This document shows positions 1 to 9,622 of a stretch of DNA of 64,000 nucleotides, piece by piece; within the stretch, counting starts at the first letter, position 1, and the number at the start of each line of letters is the position of its first letter. Both the position numbers and the translations under genes were made by a program. This DNA is from Picochlorum sp. 'celeri' (lineage: Eukaryota > Chlorophyta > Trebouxiophyceae), in assembly GCA_010909725.1 (NCBI GenBank), contig JAACMV010000002.1:1054001-1118000 (forward strand), given 5' to 3'. Below the pieces are notes generated by a model that saw only the letters and a program-made list of their open reading frames with translations, ran no database searches and was not told the DNA's origin.

Positions 1-74
1 CTATCAGAGTAGTAAGATCTCTCAGACATAGGTGCCACCCCAACCCAACAGCGTTGAGTCGATTTCATCACAGC

Positions 75-1034
75 ATGGAAGAGACGATGCCACACGGAGG
101 AGATGGAGGGAGCCCGGCGTATTTTGGAGATTTAGATAGACAAATAGAACATTTGATGGAGTGTAAACACTTGCCTGAAGATGAAGTTCGCGAACTTTGC
201 CTCAAAGCTCAGGAAATTTTCGTCAAGGAAAGTAACGTGCAGCCCGTCAAGTGTCCTGTGACGGTATGCGGGGATATTCATGGTCAATTTGCGGATTTGA
301 TAGAATTATTTAGAATAGGGGGGAAGAGTCCGGACACCAACTACCTATTTATGGGCGATTACGTCGACAGAGGGTACCACTCTGTGGAAACAGTCACGTT
401 GCTCGTGGCTCTCAAGGTTAGATATCCGGATAGAATTACCGTGCTTCGCGGAAATCACGAGAGTAGACAGATCACCCAAGTATACGGTTTTTATGATGAA
501 TGTCTCCGCAAGTATGGAAACGCAAACGTGTGGAAGTTCTTTACAGACCTGTTTGATTACATGCCATTGACTGCTTTGATTGAGAATCAAATATTCTGCC
601 TCCATGGTGGACTATCACCAACGCTTGATACTCTCGATAATATTAGAGCGCTTGATAGAGTACAGGAAACACCGCATGAGGGACCCATGTGTGATTTGCT
701 GTGGTCAGACCCGGACGATAGGCATGGCTGGGGAATCTCCCCCAGAGGCGCAGGCTACACCTTTGGGCTTGATATTTCTCAGCATTTCAATCACACCAAC
801 GGGTTGCAGCTGATATCGAGAGCGCATCAGCTCGTGATGGAAGGATATAATTGGAGCCATGGCGAGAATGTCGTGACGATCTTTTCGGCACCAAATTACT
901 GCTATCGGTGTGGCAATATGGCTGCCATCATGGAAGTAGACGAACGCATGGAGCGGTCATTCTCACAGTTCGACCCTGCTCCCAGGAAGGGAGAGCCAGA
1001 GGTCACGCGTCGCACACCAGACTACTTTTTATAA
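75..1034 (+). CDS. PP2AC: Serine/threonine protein phosphatase 2A catalytic subunit
   Basis: Metallophosphatase that removes phosphate from Ser/Thr in the cytosol and nucleus, normally in a complex with scaffold (A) and regulatory (B) subunits. The 319-residue protein is near the usual length of about 309. Metal-binding motifs are all present: GDIHG at residues 66-70, GDYVDRG at 94-100 and RGNHE at 125-129. The C-terminus is TPDYFL, the exact PP2A tail whose last leucine is carboxyl-methylated by LCMT1, which separates it from PP1, PP4 and PP6. The open frame runs upstream to a TTG at 54, but the first ATG is at 75. A second ATG at 87 is possible. No intron is needed. Confidence 0.95.
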   Translation: MEETMPHGGDGGSPAYFGDLDRQIEHLMECKHLPEDEVRELCLKAQEIFVKESNVQPVKCPVTVCGDIHGQFADLIELFRIGGKSPDTNYLFMGDYVDRGYHSVETVTLLVALKVRYPDRITVLRGNHESRQITQVYGFYDECLRKYGNANVWKFFTDLFDYMPLTALIENQIFCLHGGLSPTLDTLDNIRALDRVQETPHEGPMCDLLWSDPDDRHGWGISPRGAGYTFGLDISQHFNHTNGLQLISRAHQLVMEGYNWSHGENVVTIFSAPNYCYRCGNMAAIMEVDERMERSFSQFDPAPRKGEPEVTRRTPDYFL

Positions 1035-1060
1035 TGTAATTACGCAAGAAAATGAATCAA

Positions 1061-1431
1061 TCAATATGCATCCTCCTCCCGAGACGACCCACTTGGGTGC
1101 AGCGTCCTGTGATAGGCCTCAAGACCAGCCATGGCCCCTAAAGCTCCCAGGGTGATTGCTTGGGCATACACACGGGAATGAATGACTTTCAGACTCGCTG
1201 GAATAGGCCTAGACCACTGATATGCCTGCAATATATATATAATGGCGATCATCATCATTCATTCCCGAATCAAAAAAGTCAATGGTAAACACGCACCAGA
1301 CTCCCACCAATCCCAGTCAACCACGTATATCCGATAGCCTTGAGTTTATTCTCAACAATCCAATCCACCAAACTCTCTGTTTGACTCATCGCCGCGACGC
1401 CCCCGCTGCTCGAAGAAGACTCTTGGGCCAT
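1061..1431 (-). CDS. HIG1-domain mitochondrial membrane protein (two exons)
   Basis: Small protein of the hypoxia-induced HIG1 family, which sits in the inner mitochondrial membrane and supports cytochrome c oxidase and respiratory supercomplexes. Exon 1 is 1297-1431 and exon 2 is 1061-1225. The 71-nt intron 1226-1296 reads GTGCGT...TTGCAG in the coding sense and joins in phase 0, giving 99 residues. Exon 1 supplies a Ser-rich start and the WIVENKLKAIG helix. Exon 2 supplies AYQWSRP and SRVYAQAITLGALGA, the two hallmarks of plant HIG1 proteins with their two membrane spans. Without splicing neither half makes sense. It lies divergent from the ENOD93-like gene at 2014. Confidence 0.85.
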
Positions 1432-2013
1432 GTCACGTCTCCGTTTTCAAAAGTATCTCCTGTACGGTCTATTTGGTATTCGGCCAATTACAAAAGCTTA
1501 TTACAAGAGTATAGAGGAATTATTTGAAAAAATTATACAGAGTAGCGAGACAAACCCTTCCCCCATGCAATACACGTCTCAGGGCATTTCGTAGCGCTTG
1601 CATAGATTCCCTCCCATCAAGGAATTATTTGATAGGCATGTATAGACGATCTTGAGTGACGAGAATAATGGGCTCATCTCTCGAGCTCGGTTCCGGCAAA
1701 GACTGCTGTATTCATTTGTATGCAACAGTTTTGAATTTGGCATATTATTACTACTGTAGTAGTATTACCGACCACATATTTCTGTGTGCAATTCCTTTGG
1801 CAAAGCAACTCCTCACTCTTTTTTTGCTTGTTTTCAAAGAACCCTGGCGCCAGGGCGACAAAGACAAAGACGGTAATTCTTTACACGGTCGTGTGTACAA
1901 AAGTTCAATATATACGTGTCAAGAAAGGTACAGTCACGTGTATATCCATTTCCACATACTGCAACACACGCGACTAGAAAACAGCAGCAACAGCAGTAGT
2001 AGGGTGGCTCAGT
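1432..2013. other. Intergenic, divergent promoter region
   Basis: About 580 nt between the starts of the HIG1 gene (minus) and the ENOD93-like gene (plus). Short open frames are present but have no recognisable protein features. I see no repeat or RNA gene. It probably carries both promoters. Confidence 0.5.
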
Positions 2014-2593
2014 ATGAATAGGTTTCTCAGCACAGACGGGTCGACGCACAACGTCGAAGTTCAGGAGAGATGTATGCGAGAGGGTGCTATGGAAGGGTTG
2101 AAGAGCGGGCTGACATCTCTGGCAGTGTCGTCAGCAGCAGTGCTTGGTGCATGCAAAGCATTCCCAGCATTTAATAGAAGTTTGACTGTTTCTTCGAGGA
2201 CTGCGTTGATTGTCACGCCCTTCTTTGGAGCATTTGCGCTGATGGGGGAATTGGAATTGAATGCATGTGCTCGTCGGCATTCTGACTTTGTTCGGCAGCA
2301 GCAGCGACTGCTTGCAGATCAGAAAAAGACAAGGTGAGAACGAAAGACTCTTTCGTGTATGATATAAATACACCTTTGTATCAGTTGCTATTGATTTGGA
2401 TTCGATTCTGTAAATAATATCATGCCATGTACTTGGTGGTGTCAGCATTCAAATGGTGCAGACTTGGCCTTGGCACTCTGTCGTAAAATAGTTTTTTTTT
2501 CAATCTCATAGGTATGCGGAATTGGAATGGTGGAAATACCGAGTTCAATTCCACCGAAAGTGTCTGGAAATCCACGGGGATGGATTCGCGTGA
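2014..2593 (+). CDS. ENOD93-like small membrane protein (two exons)
   Basis: Exon 1 (2014-2333) encodes a short N-terminus, an ERCMREG motif, two hydrophobic segments around residues 30-50 and 60-78, and a basic tail. This order resembles the early nodulin 93 family, small mitochondrial proteins linked to cytochrome oxidase. An intron at 2334-2511 (GTGAGA donor, long T-tract, CATAG acceptor) fits in phase and adds a 26-residue charged and aromatic tail (exon 2, 2512-2593), for 133 residues in total. Unspliced, the frame stops at 2337 after 107 residues. Exon 2 overlaps the start of the next gene in another frame. Family assignment is tentative and the splice is inferred. Confidence 0.5.
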
Positions 2594-4047
2594 CTGTAAC
2601 GCTGCCGGATGCGTTTTTCCGACAGGTCGAATCAGAGGAGAGTCAACTGCAACAATATCGCACGAGTGTGCACTGGTGGGGGTCGGATCCGACGGATAAT
2701 GAGACGGTGAATGTTCATAAGGGAGAATTGAGTGCTATTTTTCCATCAGTGATTCGCACGAGTCGATCAAAGTTTGTTCAGTGGTTGAAGGATGCGCCGG
2801 AGGGACGAGCTCTGCAGGTACACGTCAGCACGTTGGATGGGACGTTGGTGGGTAGTATCCCTTTGGATGAGGTTGTCAAGGTCTTGGAAACGAGTGACGG
2901 CCACAATGTGTCCCACCGAGACACTGCCGTAACGCTGCGACCGAGTTCCGAGACTCGTGACGGAGGCGGGGTAGAAGGGACTCATACGGCTCGTTGTAGC
3001 ATCGATTTGTCGTTTGATAATGGGGATAGAGTGGCTGGTATGGAGGAAGCGCTGTGTCGGGGGATAGATTCCATACAGATAGGGAATCTCGAGACTCTGG
3101 GTAGAGAGTCTCTTGATCAGGGGAGCGGGCCCGGATGGCCTTGTCGCGCACATCATCTCCACGTGGAGGTGTTCTCCGTATGCTTTGATCCTTTGTACGC
3201 TCCATTAAATTTCACGCAGTCGGCAAAGGTGTATTTGACGCTTGGTACGGCAAAGGATAAGAGTGATCAGTGTGTCACAGAGGCGGTGGCGTTTGAAAAG
3301 AAGAAGGATGGCATGTTTGCGACATGGGATCGAGGGCAGGGGAAAGGTTTTCATACTTCATTTAGTACTGATTGTGCTGCCCTTGAAGAACACACGCCAA
3401 CATCGAGTGCCGAGTCTCAATGCTCAGAGCCATGCACTCCACATCGTCCCATCCTTCGGGTTGGCCTTTGGAAATCGGGTCCCGTGGACCAGTTTCACAA
3501 TTTTGCGAATACAGCTAGGAAAAAGGGTGAAGGTGTTGTCATTTCTCCGTTTGATGAGTTGATTGGGAGCGCTGTTGTTGTGCCCACTGGAGGGGAGGAT
3601 GGTGTGGAGGTTCCCTTGTACAACTCTGACTTGAAAAAGTCTGGAATGGTACATCTAAAAATGATTCCAGAAATGCATAGAATGGATATTACTGAATCTG
3701 ATAGAGGAGAGGAGAAAGAAAGAAAAGAGAAGAAAGAAGAGATTGAGTGCTGTGTTGATGAGAAGAGTGCTTTAAATTATGAGTTGCTGAGTAATATGGA
3801 CGCTTTGGCCCGTCATGTACTTCCTCGGAAAGACGACAAAGATAATCGAGAATCACATGTTCGGTATGCGATGTCAGGCTCAGATAGCGATGACCATGCA
3901 CTTGTAGGCATACCTTGTGAGGGAGCGGTGAGTTGTTCTGATGAGGAAGAGGTGGTAGCGCCTGCCAAGAGACATGTTGAACATCCAAGAAAGCCCATGA
4001 TTGTCACGGATGATTGGATGTACTCGATAGAAAAATCACCTGCTTGA
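2527..4047 (+). CDS. C2-domain protein resembling the C2CD3 N-terminal domain
   Basis: A 506-residue protein. Its first 120 residues contain SIPPKVSGNPRGWIRVTV, then VHWWGS and a later SKFVQWL...GSIPLDEV segment. This matches in order the N-terminal C2 domain of C2CD3, a centriole and basal-body protein. The rest is divergent, with a possible second beta-rich region near residues 215-375 and an acidic, Lys/Glu-rich linker near 395-415. No enzyme motif is visible. The ATG at 2527 lies just before the conserved part and upstream in-frame sequence is blocked by a TAG at 2509, so the start is well constrained unless an upstream exon exists. It converges on the release factor gene, with 39 nt between stops. 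Confidence 0.5.
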   Translation: MVEIPSSIPPKVSGNPRGWIRVTVTLPDAFFRQVESEESQLQQYRTSVHWWGSDPTDNETVNVHKGELSAIFPSVIRTSRSKFVQWLKDAPEGRALQVHVSTLDGTLVGSIPLDEVVKVLETSDGHNVSHRDTAVTLRPSSETRDGGGVEGTHTARCSIDLSFDNGDRVAGMEEALCRGIDSIQIGNLETLGRESLDQGSGPGWPCRAHHLHVEVFSVCFDPLYAPLNFTQSAKVYLTLGTAKDKSDQCVTEAVAFEKKKDGMFATWDRGQGKGFHTSFSTDCAALEEHTPTSSAESQCSEPCTPHRPILRVGLWKSGPVDQFHNFANTARKKGEGVVISPFDELIGSAVVVPTGGEDGVEVPLYNSDLKKSGMVHLKMIPEMHRMDITESDRGEEKERKEKKEEIECCVDEKSALNYELLSNMDALARHVLPRKDDKDNRESHVRYAMSGSDSDDHALVGIPCEGAVSCSDEEEVVAPAKRHVEHPRKPMIVTDDWMYSIEKSPA

Positions 4048-4086
4048 GAGGGGAGTTTTATTATTATCATGATGTCTGTTTCATTT

Positions 4087-5466
4087 TTAATCATGTCCAT
4101 GTCGGAGAACAGCTTCAATGAATCCATCAATGTCACCATCTAATACGCTGGATACATTGCTAGTTTCGTGTTGTGTTCGAACATCTTTGACCAGTTTGTA
4201 CGGGTGCAAAATGTAGTTGCGTACTTGCTGCCCCCATTCTGCTTTGACCATATCACCTCGTATCTCTGCCACCTCGGCCAGTTGCTTTTCCCTTGCAATG
4301 ACTTGAAGTTTTGCTTTGAGCAACGCAAGGGCTTTTGCCTTATTTTGTGCCTGCGATCTCTCTTCTGTACACTTGACAGCAATTCCAGTCGGTATATGCT
4401 TCATCCGCACTGCAGTTTCCACCTTGTTTACATTCTGTCCGCCAGCACCACCAGACCGCATGGTTGACACTTCAATATCTGTCTCTGGTATGTCTACATC
4501 CGCAACAATGTCATCTAATTCTGGCATAACTTTAACAGCAGCAAAACTCGTCTGTCGAGCAGCTTTTGCATTGAATGGGCTCTGTCTCACTAACCGATGT
4601 GTTCCTTTTTCTCCAGTCAAATATCCATATGCAAACTTTCCCTTCACCTCAAACTCGACAGATTTAATCCCTGCTTCATCACCTGTGACTCTGTCTAAAA
4701 TTGTAGTCGTATACCCTCGCCTTTCCGCCCAACGAAGATACATGCGTTCAAGCATTTGTGCCCAGTCCTGTGCATCAGTCCCCCCAGCTCCTGCTTGAAT
4801 CGTCATCACAGCGCTTCTCTCATCGAATGGTCCACTCAAAAGGCACCGAAATTCAAGCCGTGTCATCTCCTTCTCCACGTCTCGTCCGATCGCTGCTGCT
4901 TCCAGCATGCCTGCCTCATCTGCATCCTCCAATTCCACCAAATCAATAGCAACTTCTAAATCATCTATTCTACTATCGATATGGTCAATGCATTTGATAT
5001 CTTCTTTTATATTCGAAAGAGATTGCATCACAGACTGCGCCTTGTCCGGATCATCCCAGAACTTTTCCTGCCCTGCATCTGCTTCCAGTACCATGGCCTC
5101 CTCCACCATGCCTGAATAATCCATCACCTTTCGGACATCATCAAGCCTCCTCTGGAACTCCTCCAGCATCTTTTTGAGGGAATTTAAAGACGTCACGTCA
5201 CCATGCGCGGTGTCTGAGGAGAAACTACGAGCAGGCGAGAGCCACAGACTTCTCCTGTGTATCCAAGGACAAGATGATGGAGCAGCCCACACTGTCGACA
5301 TACATCGTCTCCTCAGGCCACCTGTGTCTCCAGATACTGTGACATCATCAAGAGAATTCAAAGAAGAGTGTACCATCTGACAACAGACCAATCTCCTCGC
5401 CAGCACGCCATGACGACGAGCGACGACATTCCTACACACAGAGAGACCATGGGCCACCACCACCAT
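4087..5466 (-). CDS. prfB: Organellar peptide chain release factor 2
   Basis: Class I bacterial-type release factor that reads stop codons in the ribosomal A site and triggers hydrolysis of peptidyl-tRNA in plastid or mitochondrion. The 459-residue protein has a basic, Ser/Arg-containing N-terminal extension of about 75 residues (targeting), an RF2-type helical domain, the tripeptide anticodon SPF (within RQSPFNAK) that specifies UGA/UAA recognition, and the catalytic GGQ in [16 protein letters not shown] rather than PxT makes it RF2, not RF1. No intron. Which organelle it enters cannot be decided by eye. In plants the plastid form is PrfB1, with a separate mitochondrial form. Confidence 0.92.
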   Translation of the reverse strand: MVVVAHGLSVCRNVVARRHGVLARRLVCCQMVHSSLNSLDDVTVSGDTGGLRRRCMSTVWAAPSSCPWIHRRSLWLSPARSFSSDTAHGDVTSLNSLKKMLEEFQRRLDDVRKVMDYSGMVEEAMVLEADAGQEKFWDDPDKAQSVMQSLSNIKEDIKCIDHIDSRIDDLEVAIDLVELEDADEAGMLEAAAIGRDVEKEMTRLEFRCLLSGPFDERSAVMTIQAGAGGTDAQDWAQMLERMYLRWAERRGYTTTILDRVTGDEAGIKSVEFEVKGKFAYGYLTGEKGTHRLVRQSPFNAKAARQTSFAAVKVMPELDDIVADVDIPETDIEVSTMRSGGAGGQNVNKVETAVRMKHIPTGIAVKCTEERSQAQNKAKALALLKAKLQVIAREKQLAEVAEIRGDMVKAEWGQQVRNYILHPYKLVKDVRTQHETSNVSSVLDGDIDGFIEAVLRHGHD

Positions 5467-5947
5467 ATCGATGATCTCCAGGACACCAACAATGCAGTCA
5501 CAAGACCATTAAATGGATCGATTATATACTAGTACTAATTAATGTGCTCAGAGTCCAGGCAGTAGATATCCAATCACACTCGGTGTGGCTAGGAAGTTTG
5601 TTGACAAACAACAAACAGTGTCAGTCTTTCCACATTCCATGCAGGACAGCAATGTGCTGCAGCATGTCGACATATAGCATGAATGTCAAATCAAGAGAGT
5701 ACTAGCTGCATCTGACATCAGAACTCGGAATTGGCCAAGGTCATGTCCCCCAATCAATCATTGAATGAAAGCAACCAATGCCTACCATTGAATATGGGAT
5801 TTAATGGGACACCGCATCGTATCTCATGCCTCGTCATGGAGAGAGGATTTTGCACAGAGTAGCGATATCTCAAGAATCCAGCAACGTTCTTGAGAAAAAG
5901 TTAAGAGTTTTTTCTATTCATCGGCATCCTATCGAGACTACTACAGT
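5467..5947. other. Intergenic, divergent promoter region
   Basis: About 480 nt between the release factor start (minus) and the first exon of the B12D-like gene (plus). It is AT-rich near 5520-5545. No repeat, RNA gene or convincing coding frame was seen. Confidence 0.5.
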
Positions 5948-6500
5948 ATGGGTGGAAAATTCAGCTGGTTCAAGGTCGACGTGTACGTTTCATGGACCCT
6001 GTGTCGAACAGGATCGTCTTCATTTGAGTACTAGTAATATTGTACATTATATATTTGTCAAAATAGCGCAGCAACCCTATTCCTGTTGGTGTTCTATGCG
6101 TTGGGAGGAACGCAATTTCGGATTCACCCTCTTGTTGCCCTTTTTTTTTGACGATGGGGTGGTGCACAATGGACTGAAAAACTGACATCTACAATTTTAA
6201 TGAAATATACAGGTTGCCAGTGGTGGCTGCTGTCGCAGCAGGGTGCACTGCTGCTGTGTACTCTATTGCAAGAAACTTGTACACTAACCCAGATGTTCAG
6301 TACGTGTACTATGTTGTATGAATAGAAACCATCATGTCAACTATATTATCATTATTGATTTTGTGTGCAGTCTTACGTACGATACTCGTGGGGACCCCGT
6401 TCCTGAGAATGATAAAATTTCCAAGCGTGCAGAGGGATACTCATCATCATTCTACCGAGGAGTTCAGTCCAAAAAGGAGAATACAAAGATTTTTGGTTGA
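5948..6500 (+). CDS. B12D / MLRQ (NDUFA4-like) respiratory small membrane protein (three exons)
   Basis: An 83-residue protein recovered only by splicing: exon 1 5948-5982, exon 2 6213-6299, exon 3 6371-6500. Both introns (230 and 71 nt) start GTACGT and end CAG, and both leave two bases of a codon. The product has a short MGGKFSWFK start, one membrane span (PVVAAVAAGCTAAVYSIARN) and then NPDV followed by a charged tail. The helix-RN-x3-NP-x-V signature defines the B12D/MLRQ family, accessory subunits of mitochondrial complex I or IV. The unspliced frame over exon 1 is out of register and not meaningful. Confidence 0.78.
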
Positions 6501-6572
6501 TTTGTAGATGATTTATTTGAATACAGTGCTCTTTATGTAATATCAAAATGTACGAGATATCCTGCTATCATG

Positions 6573-7955
6573 TCACTGTTTTGGGGCCTGCAAGTTCTCC
6601 AGTCCCTTGGTGACCTTGCAGTACTCTATGATGTCGCCCACCTGCATCTCTTTGAGCAAATCAGCACCTTCTGTGATGTATCCAAACACAGCATATCTTC
6701 CGTCGAGCAAGTTGGATCCAGTAGGGGTTAATTCCGACTCCTTCAAGAGGAAGAAGATTTGGGATGATGCAGAGTTTGTTTCAAACTCTGATCGTGCCAT
6801 GGCAAGGGTACCAAAGGCGTTGAATGGAAGGACTGGCTGCTCATTGAATCGACCATTGTCTTCCAATGTTTCTTCATACACTGGGGTAGAATCTCCTTGC
6901 ACCATGACTTCGAATGGGATGCGTCTAACTGTTCCATTCTCTTCAAACCCTTCACCATCTGCTGGCTTTCCAGTCTGCACAACAAATCCATCGGCGCGCT
7001 GAATCTCCATGCCATCATAGAAACCCCGTCTCGCAAGATCTACAAAGTCTCCTGCACTGACTGGTGCATTGTATCCGTCCACAACAATTTGCATCACCCC
7101 TCCTGTTGCATTATCTTCTCTCAGATCCTTAAACTTGATCTTCATTTCCAGAGACGCCCGTCCCTTGAGCTGTGGAAGATTTGAATATTCGGATGGGACT
7201 TCGAAAGGGAAACCCTTGACCATGGCCTGTTCAATATCGCCAACATAGCCCAACACCTCTTGCTGCTTGATGGGGACTTCCTGCTTGTCCTCAGCTTCCA
7301 CCAATGTCTTGAACTCTTTCAGTCCATTACGAAGCTTCTCAATAGCTTCGTCTCCTTGTTTCACAGAATCAGGTGCAAAACTCGCACGAATATTCTTTTC
7401 CCCTTTATCCAGCATGCTTGCTGCATACTTGACCCGCTTGCCCACAGTCCCAAGAGACTTGCTTCCTGGAATCCTCAAATCCTCACTGATCTGTTCCAAC
7501 TCTTTCTGAATCTTTCTGATTGGTTTATTATCAATTGGCAATGCATATCGCAACAGTGCGTTCGCATTCTTCACCGGATCTGCTGCCAACATGCCAGCCT
7601 GAGCCTCCTGTGGCAAGGCAATCCCAGTTGATGTCACAACAGTTGCAGCAGCCAATGCAGACACGGCCATCTTCTTTACGGCCTCATGCCATGCCTCGGT
7701 TTCAACCTTTGATTCTTGTGCATGCGTTGTCCCCTGCACATTCCACAAACATGATGATGGTACCAACGTGAGTTTCCTCTCCTCTTCCTCATATGAATAC
7801 GGGAGTGCAGTCTCGTGACACGCATCGCCATCGCATACCTTGTTCGCTGACATACAACGGAATCTGTTCACTGGTTTTGGCCGCATTCCGAGAGGATCGG
7901 CCTTTGTCGTGATGGACGAATGTCGTCGGGAAATTGCGACTGACTGCAACGCCAT
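6573..7955 (-). CDS. CYP38: Thylakoid-lumen cyclophilin, CYP38/TLP40 type
   Basis: Multidomain immunophilin of the thylakoid lumen, needed in plants for photosystem II assembly and repair. The 460-residue protein has a bipartite targeting region: a basic stroma-targeting stretch, then a hydrophobic segment at about residues 96-112 ending in AQA (118-120), a lumenal processing site. A helical N-terminal domain follows (about 125-255) and a divergent cyclophilin domain (about 265-455). Typical peptidyl-prolyl isomerase active-site residues are only partly kept, as is usual for CYP38, so a structural or chaperone role is more likely than catalysis. ATG at 7955 is the first in frame. No intron. 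Confidence 0.9.
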   Translation of the reverse strand: MALQSVAISRRHSSITTKADPLGMRPKPVNRFRCMSANKVCDGDACHETALPYSYEEEERKLTLVPSSCLWNVQGTTHAQESKVETEAWHEAVKKMAVSALAAATVVTSTGIALPQEAQAGMLAADPVKNANALLRYALPIDNKPIRKIQKELEQISEDLRIPGSKSLGTVGKRVKYAASMLDKGEKNIRASFAPDSVKQGDEAIEKLRNGLKEFKTLVEAEDKQEVPIKQQEVLGYVGDIEQAMVKGFPFEVPSEYSNLPQLKGRASLEMKIKFKDLREDNATGGVMQIVVDGYNAPVSAGDFVDLARRGFYDGMEIQRADGFVVQTGKPADGEGFEENGTVRRIPFEVMVQGDSTPVYEETLEDNGRFNEQPVLPFNAFGTLAMARSEFETNSASSQIFFLLKESELTPTGSNLLDGRYAVFGYITEGADLLKEMQVGDIIEYCKVTKGLENLQAPKQ

Positions 7956-8413
7956 TGGTACTGATCGTCGATAAATATGTCAGAAAATTGGATATATAAT
8001 TTAAATATGGAATATCGAAGGGGGTGTAGGAGTCATGGAAATGTGAGGATGAAATCTATCTCTTGTGGTAGCTCCGGATCTGCGGATGTTTTTTATGTAT
8101 CTCAATTAAGGAAGGGTATCGAGGTTTTGGTGTCCTGAGACAGTACATTTCGTATGATTTGGTTCTTATGGGATCATAAGAGGGTAGATATGCATGGTGC
8201 TGGCTCTTGCGGCGAAGAGAATGATCCATGTCACATCATGCAGCTACATACAGTCGTCATGTCCAAGAGCAACAGGCTGACACAGCATACACGTCATGAA
8301 CAGAGTTGACTGAGATCATGATCAATGTGGGTCTGCGTGTGATTGAATCATTCTAAAATACAATTTTGTACATTGGTGTTGAACTCGGTCAATCTTGAAC
8401 AAATCAGGTAACC
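7956..8413. other. Intergenic with a duplicated 5' leader
   Basis: About 460 nt between CYP38 (minus) and the first cysteine-rich gene (plus). The last 69 nt (from about 8345) are nearly identical to the sequence before the third cysteine-rich gene (from 11223), so promoter or leader sequence was duplicated with the coding part. The rest shows no feature. Confidence 0.6.
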
Positions 8414-9019
8414 ATGTTTATGTCGACATTGAAATCAGTCTGTGTTGCTGCTGTTGTTGTTGTTGGGTGCCTTGGTGTGGTCCACGCCAGCAATGAGGCG
8501 TTGACCTCCGATATTGTGGTGGAAAATGGCCGAGATAGAATGTCGTTATCAAGTGGAGGAGGTAAAAGGGCCACTGGCGTTATCAGGGAGCAGGAGCGTG
8601 CGGATCCAGGGCTGAGTGCTTCAATCCCAAACTTCGTTCTGGAGAAGGATCCAACCTTGCCAGCAGAAGGTATGTCTGGAGGCAGGGAAAGACAAGGAGG
8701 TTGTGGTGTATTTGAATGGTACTCTAGTAAGTATGACTCTTGCTATGATATCTACGGGACGTGCGGCCAGTATGATGGTACAGATTCGTCGACATGCAGA
8801 AATGGCAACGACAACTTGGTTTGCGCATGGGATTCCAGCAATGGGTTGTGCACTCCTGTATGCTACCCTGAAGCACAATGGTACTCAAGCAAGTATGAAA
8901 AGTGCTTCGACGTTTATGGACTTTGCTCTCAGTATGATGATACCGACGCATCAACCTGCACTACTGGGAAGGACGGCATAAGCTGTTCATGGGATCCATC
9001 CTCGAAAAGATGCGATTAA
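8414..9019 (+). CDS. Secreted protein with two six-cysteine modules (family member 1)
   Basis: A 201-residue protein with a clear signal peptide (MFMSTLKSV..., cleavage near VHA-SN at residues 25-26), a low-complexity linker to about residue 95, and two modules of about 53 residues. Each module follows W-Y-S-x2-Y...C-x-D...C-x-QY-x2-TD-x-S-TC...C-x-W...C with six cysteines. I do not recognise the fold. Conserved cysteines suggest three disulfides per module, and no catalytic motif is visible. The first 40 or so codons and the leader are nearly identical to those of the gene at 11292. Likely a wall, surface or secreted adhesive or binding protein (inference). Confidence 0.8.
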   Translation: MFMSTLKSVCVAAVVVVGCLGVVHASNEALTSDIVVENGRDRMSLSSGGGKRATGVIREQERADPGLSASIPNFVLEKDPTLPAEGMSGGRERQGGCGVFEWYSSKYDSCYDIYGTCGQYDGTDSSTCRNGNDNLVCAWDSSNGLCTPVCYPEAQWYSSKYEKCFDVYGLCSQYDDTDASTCTTGKDGISCSWDPSSKRCD

Positions 9020-9480
9020 GGTATCCCTGAAGATGATGAGGACCATGATATCATCTAAAACCAAAAATGTTTTGCTTTAAGGATTACTTTGACGGGACAT
9101 TGATTGTGCATTCTGATACAATGCCATCAAACACAATGCAGTCAAACTTCCAATCCTCCTAAGATGATCTATTTCATGCCAACTGTTATCAAGACTCGAT
9201 CCACCTACTTTGATGTAAAAGTCGCATCAGATCAGGAACAAGATTCAATTCTCTGTGAATTCGATGCTTTACTCATATTGCTTACACATGCTCATCAATA
9301 GCACACAGTTGACAATGAGTGTGTGTAAGCCAGTTGAATGACCCCAACGTCATACTTCTTGCAAGAATTGTGTTGAATGTTTTATCTTAAGCTAAAATTG
9401 CTGTTCTGTTTTGAATGTAACCATTTGGCAAAGGAGATGCCAGGACAAAAGAAATATATAAATACTGTAGCGTGTAAATA

Positions 9481-9500
9481 AAACAAACAAACAAACAAAC
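9481..9500. repeat. (AAAC)5 microsatellite
   Basis: Five exact copies of AAAC in non-coding DNA between two cysteine-rich genes. Confidence 0.9.
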
Positions 9501-9596
9501 ATTTTGTTTGGTTGAACAACTTGGGGTACTTGGCCACCGAGACGATCATGGGATATCTTCAGCATGAAGAGGGCCATTTCATTCACGTGAATCTAT

Positions 9597-9622
9597 TGCG
9601 ATGATGCAATTGCATCATCGCA
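9597..9622. repeat. 26-nt perfect palindrome
   Basis: Every base from 9597 to 9622 pairs with its mirror partner, and pairing fails at the next base pair out. The centre is GCAATTGC. It lies about 260 nt upstream of the second cysteine-rich gene and could be a dimeric factor site or a cruciform. Confidence 0.9.

Noticed and set aside
75..1034. A PP2A-LCMT functional pair: PP2Ac with a methylatable tail plus LCM-fold enzymes in the same window
   Set aside because: The methyltransferases are 30 kb away, membrane-anchored and look more like bacterial small-molecule enzymes than LCMT1. Co-occurrence is probably chance.
5826..6185. A 119-codon plus-strand frame starting MPRHGERILH
   Set aside because: It overlaps the first exon and intron of the B12D-like gene in another frame and has no protein character.
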